The notes under the pieces: model-generated
Databases searched by the model: none
Seen by the model: the letters and a program-made list of their open reading frames with translations, nothing else
Told to the model about the DNA's origin: nothing
Shown here: positions 52,256-59,836 of the stretch, in pieces
Position numbering within the stretch: the first letter of the stretch is position 1
Layout of the letters: the number at the start of each line of letters is the position of its first letter
Program-made: the position numbers and the translations under genes
DNA from: Saccharopolyspora rosea
Lineage (GTDB): Bacteria > Actinomycetota > Actinomycetes > Mycobacteriales > Pseudonocardiaceae
Direction: 5' to 3'
Assembly (NCBI RefSeq): GCF_025643595.1
Contig: NZ_CP102826.1
Span: forward strand, 6,386,001 to 6,450,000
DNA length: 64,000 bases

Positions 52256-53482
52256 TCACCTGCCAAAGCGGGCCTTCCTGTACTCGTCGGAGTTGTCGTT
52301 CGGGGAGTCGATGTGGTCGCCACTCAGATCCCGGTACAGGTCGTGGAGGTCGTTGTCCTGGAAATAGGACCATGCGGTTGCTGCGGCGAACCCAGCACCC
52401 AGACCGATTGCCGTCACCGGCCCGCCTGTCGCTCCCGCAGCGGCTGCGACGGCCTCGGCACCGGTGCTGACCGCAGTGCTGGCCCCGAGACCTCCAAAGT
52501 TGACCCAAATCGACTTCCCGATCGGTTTCCCCGCAAGGATGTCCTTACCCGTGAACCATGCGGCGGCAACAACGCCCACCACTGAGAACGCCTTACCCAC
52601 GCTACGCAGCTGTCCTTCCTTGCTGCCGCCGAGCGTGGGGGTCAGTCGGCTGAACACGAGGTCACCTGCCCTGGTCCAACCTCCGTAGGCCAGCAACCTC
52701 GCGTTGCTGTTGGCCGCGCGGGCGTCCATGCCAGCGTTGGCCAGCAGGCGTTCCATGTTGGCTTCTCGTACTGCTGCGGGGAGCGTGCTGTCGGCGCTCC
52801 AGCGGGCGTAGTCGCTGGCGAATTTGAGTTCGGATGTAGCGTTCTGTGCCAGCGTGGTGGCGGTGCCGTGTGCGGTACCGGCGTAGGAGAGGCTGCGGGC
52901 GATCCAGGTCTGTGTGTCGGCGACTGTGTCGACGACGGTGTTGGATCCGTCCATGGCCTTGAGCAGTGACTTGTGGGCGGTGCGTTCCCGGCGGCGTTCC
53001 TCGTCCACCGTGGCTTCGATTTCGCGGAAGGCGTCGAGCTTGCGTTTCGCCTCGGCGTGTGCACCCGCGTTGGGATCGAGGCCGGGCATGTCTCCTCCGG
53101 CACCCTGCGGAGCGGTGTCGGACGCATCGCCGGGCGGCTGGTGGATCAGGGTGCCGGTGACCGTCAGTCCGGCTTCCCGGGCCGTTTGAAGGCATTGGTT
53201 CATGCGTTGGCGGACGGTGTCGATCTCGTCGGCGAAGAAGTCGAGTCCTGAACCTGCCCGGTCGGCTGCCCGAACGAGCTCGTCCACGTCCCGCCCCCTG
53301 CGGAAAATCTGCTCGCGGAACGTGTCGGCGGCTTCGCCTTCCCAGAACGACTCGGACACCGAACTGGCCTTGAGCGCCGAACTCGCGGCCTCATCCAGGG
53401 CCTGTGCCAGGCGCTTGAGGTACGCCGCGGCTTGACGGCACGAAGCCGGGTCGGCCTTCACGAGAACATCGATGTCGCCCAT
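52256..53482 (-). CDS. WXG100/LXG-like putative type VII secretion effector
   Basis: The 408-residue protein has an N-terminal helical hairpin domain (1-100) with the W-x-G motif at residues 47-49 (FWEGEAADTF). A helical middle follows, then a C-terminal hydrophobic, Gly/Ala-rich segment (about 300-375, GGLGASTAVSTGAEAVAAAAGATGGPVTAIGLGAGFAAATAW) and a charged tail. This resembles ESX-exported polymorphic toxins with a membrane-active end, though no enzymatic toxin domain is visible. It follows the EspC-like gene by 14 bp and precedes a membrane protein. The secretion machine itself is not in the window. Start ATG with GGGGGG upstream. Confidence 0.75.
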   Translation of the reverse strand: MGDIDVLVKADPASCRQAAAYLKRLAQALDEAASSALKASSVSESFWEGEAADTFREQIFRRGRDVDELVRAADRAGSGLDFFADEIDTVRQRMNQCLQTAREAGLTVTGTLIHQPPGDASDTAPQGAGGDMPGLDPNAGAHAEAKRKLDAFREIEATVDEERRRERTAHKSLLKAMDGSNTVVDTVADTQTWIARSLSYAGTAHGTATTLAQNATSELKFASDYARWSADSTLPAAVREANMERLLANAGMDARAANSNARLLAYGGWTRAGDLVFSRLTPTLGGSKEGQLRSVGKAFSVVGVVAAAWFTGKDILAGKPIGKSIWVNFGGLGASTAVSTGAEAVAAAAGATGGPVTAIGLGAGFAAATAWSYFQDNDLHDLYRDLSGDHIDSPNDNSDEYRKARFGR

Positions 53483-53496
53483 GGTCCCCCCAGATG

Positions 53497-53769
53497 TCAG
53501 CGCGGCTTGGGCATTCCGCCGGCACCGGCTCCGTCTGTGCGGTGGTACTCGGTCCCCGCGGCACGCACGTTGTCAGCGGATTCGTGGATCCCGTTGCTGA
53601 CGCCCGCGGCAGCCAGCATGAGACGTCCGATGGCGTTTGCGACAAGACCCGTGGACTCTCCGGCGTTGGCCACTGGCGCCGGTCCCATGCGGTCCAGGGA
53701 GCTGACTCCGGCGTCCAGTCCTGCGGCGAGGCTTTCCATTTCGGCCGGGTTGTTGCGCATGTCCGCCAT
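53497..53769 (-). CDS. EspC-like/WXG100-related small type VII secretion substrate
   Basis: The 90-residue protein is helical with small side chains (MESLAAGLDAGVSSLDRMG, GLVANAIGRLMLAAAGVSNGIHESADNVRAAGTEYHRTD). The Y-x-x-x-D/E-like YHRTD end fits the secretion signal of EspC and WXG100-like substrates. It probably pairs with the larger protein made from the next gene. Its ribosome binding site lies inside the end of the upstream SAV_915-like gene, so the genes are coupled. The exact subfamily is uncertain. Confidence 0.72.
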   Translation of the reverse strand: MADMRNNPAEMESLAAGLDAGVSSLDRMGPAPVANAGESTGLVANAIGRLMLAAAGVSNGIHESADNVRAAGTEYHRTDGAGAGGMPKPR

Positions 53770-53775
53770 GCCCGC

Positions 53776-54168
53776 TTACTCCTCCCCCGTCTGTAGTTCA
53801 GACTCCGGTAGCGGGACGTCCTGGAGAATCACTTCCGCTTCCGTGTCCTCGGCGAGCTTGCGCACCGCGTTCCCTGGCACGCTGATCCACGCCTGTTGCT
53901 GCCCGCAACCCTCCACCAAGCGTTCCAGGCTGGTGTACGTGAGCAGGGCCAACGCACCGTCGGTGGTGCGTCGGAGCTCCACGCGTACTTGCTGGTGGGG
54001 CTGCTGTGGGTCTACCGAGGTGATCGGCTCGCAGGGCACGTAGACCTCCGCTGGCCAGTCAGCGGGATCCAGATCCGCTTCGGCGTCGTCCCGGTCCAGG
54101 TGCTCAGGGCTAATCACGTCAGGGGCGGAAGGCCCCGTGGTGTCGGCGCCGAATGTGTCTTCTGGCAT
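53776..54168 (-). CDS. SAV_915/SseB-like protein
   Basis: The 130-residue acidic protein contains EVYVPCEPITSVDPQQPHQQVRVELRRTTDGALALLTYTSLERLVEGCGQQQAWISVP, the core of the SAV_915/SseB-like family found with ESX-type loci in actinobacteria. It is the first gene of the four-gene operon and begins 26 bp from the MITE at 54195. SseB-like proteins often act as chaperones or enhancers in secretion, but no role is proven here. The stop lies 6 bp from the EspC-like ATG. Confidence 0.8.
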   Translation of the reverse strand: MPEDTFGADTTGPSAPDVISPEHLDRDDAEADLDPADWPAEVYVPCEPITSVDPQQPHQQVRVELRRTTDGALALLTYTSLERLVEGCGQQQAWISVPGNAVRKLAEDTEAEVILQDVPLPESELQTGEE

Positions 54169-54194
54169 CGGGTGGTGCGTCCTCCAAGACTGTC

Positions 54195-54427
54195 AGTGCC
54201 TGTCTTTGAACTCGTTGTGCGGGGCGGTGCCGGGAGCGGAACCTCAGCGGCCGTCTCGACTGCGGAAGCCCCTCCTGATGTATGCCCAATACACGGCGGA
54301 GGGGCTGTCCTCGCGAGACGACCGCTGAGAACCCGCGGCGGTGCCGGTTGCTTGCGTACTCACCGAAAGAGAAAGCGGCTCACGCCACTTACCACGCCCG
54401 TCGGAACCAAGTTCAAAGACAGGCACT
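54195..54427. mobile_element. MITE-like element with 18-bp perfect terminal inverted repeats (copy B)
   Basis: The 233-bp element is bounded by the same 18-mer at 54195-54212 and inverted at 54410-54427 (AGTGCCTGTCTTTGAACT). Its centre (54243-54329) is an 87-bp hairpin with CTCAGCGG/CCGCTGAG ends. It carries no transposase and could only move with help in trans. It is 26 bp upstream of the T7SS-like operon start. A decayed relative in opposite orientation lies at 22925-23122. A target duplication was not found. Confidence 0.88.
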
Positions 54428-54667
54428 CAGGTTGCCCGGGGAACCCTACCGACCGGTCGAAGGACGCGGCGGACGATTCTTGCGCAGAAGATCCACTATC
54501 GCCCGTACAGAGCAGTGAGCACGGGTGCGCTGAGGCACGCGGCGTTTGGGTGGTCGTCTCGGTACCCCGAGGGCCGGAAATAGCTGTAGACCTTGGGGCG
54601 TGGGCACAGCCTGCACCAGGGGGAGATACTTGCATTTTCGCCCAGCGATATCGAATAAAATGGCGAA

Positions 54668-54850
54668 ATGTTGAACGCTCGGTTCAACAAGCTGGCTTGG
54701 GCTACAGCATTCCGAAGTGCTGGTCTCGAATACACCGAGGGACTGGACGAAATGCATGCCCTGCGCCACTTCTACGCCTCGGCGTTGCTAGCTCGCGGGG
54801 TATCTATCAAGGAACTTGCTGGGGCTCGCCGCGGCCGGGCCGCCGCCTGA
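54668..54850 (+). pseudogene. Tyrosine recombinase (phage-type integrase) remnant
   Basis: The 60-residue frame holds FNKLAWATAFRSAGLEYTEGLDE followed by MHALRHFYASALLARGVSIKELAG, which contains the H-x-x-R catalytic box (HALRH) of tyrosine recombinases. The region before it and the rest of the catalytic domain, including the final Tyr, are missing; the frame then runs into unrelated sequence. The 240 bp between the MITE and this fragment (54428-54667) shows no supported gene and is AT-richer than average. Together these are relics of an integrated element at the right edge of the island. Confidence 0.8.
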
Positions 54851-54888
54851 TCGGCTCACGGCCCAGCGACGGCCCAGCTCGGTGTTCG

Positions 54889-56097
54889 TCAGGCGATGTG
54901 TCGGCCCGAGATGGCTCTGGCCACCACCAGCTGCTGGATCTGCTCGGTGCCTTCGAAGATGTCGTAGATCTTGGCGTCGCGGTGCATGCGTTCGACGGGG
55001 AACTCGCGGGTGTAGCCGTTGCCGCCGAGGATCTGGATGGCGCGTTCGGTGGCCCAGGTGGCGACGCGGCCCGCCTTGAGCTTGGACATCGAGCCCTCGC
55101 CCGCCTCGAAGCCGCCGTTGCGGCCGAGCCAGGCGGCTCGCCAGACGAGGAGGCGGGCCGCGTCGATCTCCATGCGCATGTCGGCGAGAGTGAAGGCGAT
55201 CGACTGGTTGTCGATGATGGGGCGGCCGAAGGTCTCGCGCTGCTGGGCGTACTCCAGTGCGGTCTCGTAGGCGGCTCGGGCGATGCCGACCGCCTGGGCG
55301 CCGACCGTCGGACGGGACAGCTCGAAGGTCCGCATCGCCGCCTGGCCGCTGGCCTTGGAGCCCTCGCGGGCGCGGGCCAGCTTCTCGTCCAGCTTCTCCT
55401 TGCCTCCCAGCAGGCAGCTGCCGGGGACGCGCACGTCGTCGAGGAAGACGTCCGCGGTGTGCGAGGCGCGCAGGCCGTGCTTGCGGATCTTGCTCGGCGA
55501 CTCCAGCCCCGGCGTGCCGGGCGGGACGACGAACGCGGCCTGGCCGCGCGAACCCAGGTCGGGGTCGACGACGGCCTGGACCACGTGGACGTTGGCGATG
55601 CCGCCGTTGGTGGCCCACGCCTTCTGCCCGCTCAGCACCCACTCGTCCTTGGCCTCGTCGTAGACGGCGCGGGTGCGCATCGCCGCGACGTCGGAACCCG
55701 CGCCGGGCTCGGAGGAGCAGAAGGCGGCGACCTTCGGGTCGTCGACGTCGCCGTAGCACTGCGGCACCCACTCGGCGAGCTGGTCCGGGGTGCCCGCGGC
55801 GAAGATCCCCGCGACGGCGAGGGTGGTGCCGAAGATCGCCATGCCGATGCCGCCGTCACCCCAGAACAGCTCCTCGTTGGCGATCGGCAGTGACAGGCCG
55901 GTCTCGTCGGCCCAGAACGTGGCCAGCGTCTCGAAGCCGTAGAGACCGATCTTGGCCGCCTCCTGGATGATCGGCCACGGGGTCTCCTCGCGCTCGTCCC
56001 ACTCGGCCGCGGCGGGCCGGATGGTCCTCTCGGCGAAGCCGCGCACCCAGTCGCGCAGTTCCTGATGTTCCTCGCTGAGTTCCAGGGAGAAGCTCAC
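54889..56097 (-). CDS. Acyl-CoA dehydrogenase
   Basis: The 402-residue flavoenzyme has FCSSEPGAGSDVAAMRTRA, QKAWATNGGIANVHVVQAV and QQRETFGRPIIDNQSIAFTLADM. The C-terminal QILGGNGYTREFPVERMHRDAKIYDIFEGTEQIQQL carries the Glu of the FEGT motif. It dehydrogenates an acyl-CoA and passes electrons to ETF/EtfD. It lies 18 bp after the SCP2-domain gene in the same direction and is probably in its operon, controlled by the two operators at 56684-56713. A copy of its last 28 codons sits inverted at 51282. Confidence 0.93.
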   Translation of the reverse strand: MSFSLELSEEHQELRDWVRGFAERTIRPAAAEWDEREETPWPIIQEAAKIGLYGFETLATFWADETGLSLPIANEELFWGDGGIGMAIFGTTLAVAGIFAAGTPDQLAEWVPQCYGDVDDPKVAAFCSSEPGAGSDVAAMRTRAVYDEAKDEWVLSGQKAWATNGGIANVHVVQAVVDPDLGSRGQAAFVVPPGTPGLESPSKIRKHGLRASHTADVFLDDVRVPGSCLLGGKEKLDEKLARAREGSKASGQAAMRTFELSRPTVGAQAVGIARAAYETALEYAQQRETFGRPIIDNQSIAFTLADMRMEIDAARLLVWRAAWLGRNGGFEAGEGSMSKLKAGRVATWATERAIQILGGNGYTREFPVERMHRDAKIYDIFEGTEQIQQLVVARAISGRHIA

Positions 56098-56115
56098 GCG
56101 GGCTCCTTCGACGCG

Positions 56116-56667
56116 TCAGGCTTTGGGTATCTGGAAGAGCTTGGTGAGACCGGCCGCGAACCCGAGGTCACCGGCGACCTTGAGCTTGCCCTTCATGAAC
56201 AGCATCGGCGCCGAGGCGTTGCCGGAGGCGAGCTTGAGGAACTCGGCGGGCGCGACGGAGATCGTCACGCGCGGCTCGTGCTGCGGTTCCTTGTGGACGG
56301 TGCAGGTGCCGCCGGCGAGCACGCACTCGTAGCGCAGCAGGTCGTCCTCCGAGTCGCCGATCCGCCAGCGCACGACCGCCTCGGTGCGGCCCGCCTTGTC
56401 GGACTTGTAGTGTTCACCCATCCGCCGGAACACCTCGTCGAGGATGCGTTCGCGCAGCTCGGGACGGGCCATGACGGCCCCGATCTGGGCGTCGGAGGCG
56501 CGCGAGATCAGCCGGGCGAACTGCTCCGGGGTGAGCGCGCCGAGGTCGACGTCGGTGCCGTCCTCGGCGAGCTGGGAGGCGGCCTCCAGCAGCGCGACGA
56601 ACTGCTCCTCGTCGACCTTCTTGGGATCGAGCTCGCCGAGCGCGGCGATCGGGTCGGGCTGGGCCAT
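56116..56667 (-). CDS. SCP2 sterol-binding domain protein
   Basis: The 183-residue protein has an N-terminal helical part (VDEEQFVALLEAASQLAEDG, TPEQFARLISRASDAQIGAVM). The C-terminal SCP2 fold (about 90-183: AVVRWRIGDSEDDLLRYECVLAGGTCTV, EPRVTISVAPAEFLKLASGNASAPMLFMKGKLKVAGDLGFAAGLTKLF) forms a lipid-binding tunnel. It should carry acyl-CoA or sterol-like lipids to the adjacent dehydrogenase. It is divergent from the TetR gene at 56808; the two operators are 17 and 33 bp before its ATG. The GGAGGTGGTC ribosome binding site supports this start. Confidence 0.9.
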   Translation of the reverse strand: MAQPDPIAALGELDPKKVDEEQFVALLEAASQLAEDGTDVDLGALTPEQFARLISRASDAQIGAVMARPELRERILDEVFRRMGEHYKSDKAGRTEAVVRWRIGDSEDDLLRYECVLAGGTCTVHKEPQHEPRVTISVAPAEFLKLASGNASAPMLFMKGKLKVAGDLGFAAGLTKLFQIPKA

Positions 56668-56683
56668 GACCACCTCCATTAAC

Positions 56684-56713
56684 CTACTCGCGAGTAAGAC
56701 TACGTTCGAGTAG
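56684..56713. promoter_or_regulatory. Two lipid-oxidation operators between SCP2 gene and TetR gene
   Basis: CTACT-CGCG-AGTAA (56684-56697, core TACTCGCGAGTA perfect) and CTACG-TTCG-AGTAG (56700-56713) are adjacent, close to the SCP2 start. They share the 5-4-5 layout of the etfD, fadE5 and fabG4/fadA2 sites. Confidence 0.75.
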
Positions 56714-56807
56714 GTTCGATGGCAAGGGCGCGTCCTCGCAGGACGTGGTGGAGCACGGCCGGGTGCGTGGAGAATGATCGCGTCCACCGCTGACGACGAG
56801 AGGCGAG

Positions 56808-57467
56808 ATGCGGCCCGAGCGATCCGACCAGCCCCGCCCCCGATCCCGCCGGCTGCCGCGGGAGGTGCGCGAACGGCAGATCCTCGACGCCGCCGTCGAG
56901 GTCTTCGCCGCGCACGGCTTCCACACCGCGTCGATGGACGAGATCTCCGAGACCGCCGGGATCTCCAAACCGATGCTCTACGCCTACCTCGGCGCCAAGG
57001 ACGAACTGTTCGTGGCCTGCATCCGCCGGGAGGCGACCCGGCTCATCGAGGAGATCGGCACCGCGGTGGAGGCCGGCCTGCGACCGGAGGAGCAGCTGTG
57101 GCGCGGGCTGCGGGTGTTCTTCGAGTACGTGCAGCGCAACCAGGCCGCCTGGACCGTCCTGCACCGGCAGGCCAACGCGCAGGGCGAACCGTTCGTCAGC
57201 GAGCTGGTCGAGTGGCGGGAGCGCGCGATGGGCCTGATCGCGCAGCTGCTGGCGCGCGCCACCGCCGACTCGGCGCAGCCGATGCAGCCCGAGCAGGTGG
57301 AGCCGTTCGCGGCGGCGCTGGTCGGCGCGTGCGAGGCGCTGGTCGACTGGTGGTTCGAGCACCCCGACCACACCGCCGACGGCATGGCGATGCGCCTGAT
57401 GAACATGGTCTGGATGGGCTTCGGCAACCTCGTCGAGGGCCAGTCCTGGAGCCCGAAGCGCTCCTGA
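56808..57467 (+). CDS. TetR-family regulator, candidate controller of the lipid-oxidation regulon
   Basis: The 219-residue regulator has its HTH at about 19-66 (VRERQILDAAVEVFAAHGFHTASMDEISETAGISKPMLYAYLGAKDELF). A large C-terminal domain (FVSELVEWRERAMGLIAQLLARA, WWFEHPDHTADGMAMRLMNMVWMGFGNL) could bind a long ligand such as an acyl-CoA. It diverges from the SCP2/acyl-CoA dehydrogenase operon, with two matching operators in between. Because the same operator precedes etfD, fadE5 and fabG4/fadA2, it is the best candidate for a shared repressor. That link is inference. Confidence 0.92.
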   Translation: MRPERSDQPRPRSRRLPREVRERQILDAAVEVFAAHGFHTASMDEISETAGISKPMLYAYLGAKDELFVACIRREATRLIEEIGTAVEAGLRPEEQLWRGLRVFFEYVQRNQAAWTVLHRQANAQGEPFVSELVEWRERAMGLIAQLLARATADSAQPMQPEQVEPFAAALVGACEALVDWWFEHPDHTADGMAMRLMNMVWMGFGNLVEGQSWSPKRS

Positions 57468-57573
57468 CCCCGGGGCGGTTGCGCGCGGGGCCTCGCCCGT
57501 CGTTCGGCATCCGGAGGCCACGGGCGGGCGGCGCCAGCCGCTTTCGGGCGCACAACGAGCCCACGACAGGCTT

Positions 57574-58386
57574 TCAGCGGACCGCGCCGAGCAGGTGGGG
57601 TTTTCCGGAGCGGGAGAGCAGGGCGAAGTCTCGACCGTCGTGGTGGGCGCGGACCGTGAAGTCCACTGTGGAGGGAAGTGGCAGCGGCTTGCGGAACGCG
57701 ACCTCGACCGCGCAGCGGTCCGGGAGGCGTTCGGCGAAGGCCGCCAGGCAGCGGGCCTTCGACCACATGCCGTGCGCGATGGCGCGCGGGAAGCCGAACG
57801 CCTTGGCGGGCAGGGCGCGCAGGTGGATCGGGTTGCGGTCGCCGGACACCGCCGCGTAGCGGCGGCCGGTGTCGGCGGGAACCCGCCAGGTCGCCGTCGG
57901 CTCACCGGCGTCGACCTCCTCCAGCCCCGGCGCCGCCGCGTCCGAAGTGGACGGTCCGCGGCGCAGGTAGGTGCTGATCTCGCGCCACACCACCTCGCCG
58001 CCCGCGCTGGTCTCGGTGACCACGTCGAACTGCCGCCCCTTCGGGTGCGGGCGCAGGTTCGCCAGCCGCACCCGCTGGGTCAGCCGCTCGGTCACCAGCA
58101 GCGGGCGCTCCCGGTGGATCACGTTCGTCACGTGCACCAGCCCGACCAGCGGGAACGGGAACTCCCGCGCGGTCATCAGCCGCACCGACAGCGGGAAGGA
58201 CAGCACGTGCGGATAGGTGATCGGCAGTTCGTCGCGCAGGCCGAAGCCGCACACCCGGGCGTAGTCGGCCAGGTGGTCGGCATCGACGTCCACCTCGCTC
58301 ACCTGCTCGCCCACCGGCAGCCGGTCGCCGCGGCGCAGCGGTGCCGTCAGCACCGCCTTGGCGTACAGCGCGGACAGGTCGTGCAT
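57574..58386 (-). CDS. MaoC-like dehydratase (HtdX-type)
   Basis: The 270-residue double-hotdog hydratase has an N-terminal incomplete hotdog and the catalytic hydratase-2 motif near residue 181 (SGDRNPIHLRALPAKAFGF, Asp183 and His188, followed by AIAHGMW). It matches M. tuberculosis HtdX (Rv0241c), a 3-hydroxyacyl-thioester dehydratase, and sits beside FabG4 and FadA2 homologs in the same order. It follows fabG4 by 14 bp on the same strand. It should interconvert 3-hydroxyacyl- and enoyl-thioesters. ATG with GAGGACGAGGA upstream. Confidence 0.9.
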   Translation of the reverse strand: MHDLSALYAKAVLTAPLRRGDRLPVGEQVSEVDVDADHLADYARVCGFGLRDELPITYPHVLSFPLSVRLMTAREFPFPLVGLVHVTNVIHRERPLLVTERLTQRVRLANLRPHPKGRQFDVVTETSAGGEVVWREISTYLRRGPSTSDAAAPGLEEVDAGEPTATWRVPADTGRRYAAVSGDRNPIHLRALPAKAFGFPRAIAHGMWSKARCLAAFAERLPDRCAVEVAFRKPLPLPSTVDFTVRAHHDGRDFALLSRSGKPHLLGAVR

Positions 58387-58400
58387 TCCTCGTCCTCCTC

Positions 58401-59732
58401 TCACGCGCCGAGCAGGCTCTGGCCGCAGACGCGGACCACGTTGCCGTTCACCCCGGCCGACGCGGGGTTGGCGAACCAGGCGATCGTCTCGGCCACGTCG
58501 ACCGGCAGACCGCCCTGCCGCAGGCTGTTCATCCGGCGGCCCGCCTCCCGCACGACCAGCGGGATCGCGGCGGTCATCGAGGTCTCGACGAAGCCCGGCG
58601 CCACCGCGTTGATCGTGGCGCCCCGTCGCGCGGCCGTCGGGGCGGTGGCCTGCACCAGGCCGATCACCCCGGCCTTGGAGGCGGCGTAGTTGGCCTGGCC
58701 GACGTTGCCCGCGATCCCGCTCATCGAGGCGACTCCGACGATGCGGCCGCCGGGGCGCAGCGGGGAGTCGTCGGCGAGCAACCGCTCGTTGATGCGCTCC
58801 TGCGCGGTCAGGTTGACGCCGATGACCGCGTCCCACTGCTGCCCGGTCATCTTGCCGATGGTCTTGTCCCGGGTGATGCCCGCGTTGTTCACCACCACGT
58901 CGACGCCGCCGTGCCGCTCGGCGAGGTGGTCGGTGATCCGCTGCGGCGCGTCGTCCGCGGTGATGTCGAGCTGCAACGTGGAACCGCCGATGCGGTTGGC
59001 GACCGCCGCGAGGTCGCCGCCCTGCGCGGGCACGTCCAGGCACACCACGTGCGCACCGTCGCGCGCCAGGGTTTCCGCGATGGCCGCGCCGATGCCCCGC
59101 GACGCGCCGGTGACCAGCGCGACCCGGTCCCGCAGCGGGTGTTCCCAGTCGACCTCGGGCACCTCGGCGGCCCCGATCCGCACGACCTGGCCGGAGACGT
59201 ACGCGGACTTCGCCGACAGCAGGAAGCGCAGCGTCGAGCCGAGGTCCGCGGCCTCCGAGGCGTACACGAGCTGCGCGGTGGCGCCGTGCTTGAGCTCCTT
59301 GCCCGCGGTGCGCACGAAACCCTCCAGCGCGCGCTGCGCGACGGACGCGCGCGGGTCGGCGGCCTGCTCGGGCGGGGTGCCGAGCACGATGAGCCGACCG
59401 CACCGGGCGGTCCGGCGGATCGCCGGGCCGAAGAACTCGTGCAGCGCGCGCAGCTGTTCGCCCGCGGTGATGCCGGTCGCGTCGAACACGAGCGCGGCGT
59501 AGCGCTCGTCCTCGACCGGGGTGCGGTGGACCTGGGCGTCGACCTCGCCGAGCAGTTCGGCGACCGCGTCGCCCAACCGGCCGCCGGGGGCGGACCCGAC
59601 CAGGACCGGGCCGGTGACGACCGGGTCACCGGGGCGGTGCCGCCGCAGCGGGGTCGGGGCGGGCAGGCCGAGCCGCCTGGTGATCACCCGCCCCAGCGGG
59701 GAGGAGGTGAACTGCTGGTACCGGTCGGTCAT
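58401..59732 (-). CDS. fabG4: FabG4-type 3-oxoacyl reductase (high-molecular-weight FabG)
   Basis: The 443-residue protein has two Rossmann domains. The N-terminal one (about 35-195) is an atypical flavodoxin-like half without a full cofactor motif. The C-terminal one has VTGASRGIGAAIAE at 207-220, NNAG at 282-285, and Tyr349/Lys353. The extended form is FabG4 (Rv0242c), an NADH-dependent 3-oxoacyl-CoA/ACP reductase. It is divergent from fadA2, and the single operator at 59775 lies 43 bp before its ATG. It pairs with HtdX in the same transcript. Confidence 0.94.
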   Translation of the reverse strand: MTDRYQQFTSSPLGRVITRRLGLPAPTPLRRHRPGDPVVTGPVLVGSAPGGRLGDAVAELLGEVDAQVHRTPVEDERYAALVFDATGITAGEQLRALHEFFGPAIRRTARCGRLIVLGTPPEQAADPRASVAQRALEGFVRTAGKELKHGATAQLVYASEAADLGSTLRFLLSAKSAYVSGQVVRIGAAEVPEVDWEHPLRDRVALVTGASRGIGAAIAETLARDGAHVVCLDVPAQGGDLAAVANRIGGSTLQLDITADDAPQRITDHLAERHGGVDVVVNNAGITRDKTIGKMTGQQWDAVIGVNLTAQERINERLLADDSPLRPGGRIVGVASMSGIAGNVGQANYAASKAGVIGLVQATAPTAARRGATINAVAPGFVETSMTAAIPLVVREAGRRMNSLRQGGLPVDVAETIAWFANPASAGVNGNVVRVCGQSLLGA

Positions 59733-59774
59733 ACGACACTCCTGCGATGTCTCGGCGAGCGCTCGACGCGTAAG

Positions 59775-59788
59775 CTACCCGCCGGTAG
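59775..59788. promoter_or_regulatory. Lipid-oxidation operator between fabG4 and fadA2
   Basis: CTACC-CGCC-GGTAG, perfect 5-bp arms with a 4-bp spacer, lies between the two divergent genes (43 bp from fabG4, 48 bp from fadA2), able to control both. Confidence 0.8.
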
Positions 59789-59836
59789 GTTAGAGGGCCC
59801 GGGCAGTACCGCGCCAGGAGTTTGCGAGGAGTCAGC

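Noticed and set aside
54428..54667. Short frames on both strands between the MITE and the integrase fragment
   Set aside because: None has a ribosome binding site or family resemblance; the stretch is best read as decayed element sequence.
53896..55893. Long plus-strand frame of 665 codons spanning several minus-strand genes
   Set aside because: It is an antisense shadow of the SAV_915-like gene and the acyl-CoA dehydrogenase, both of which have strong family motifs; the frame runs through the MITE as well.
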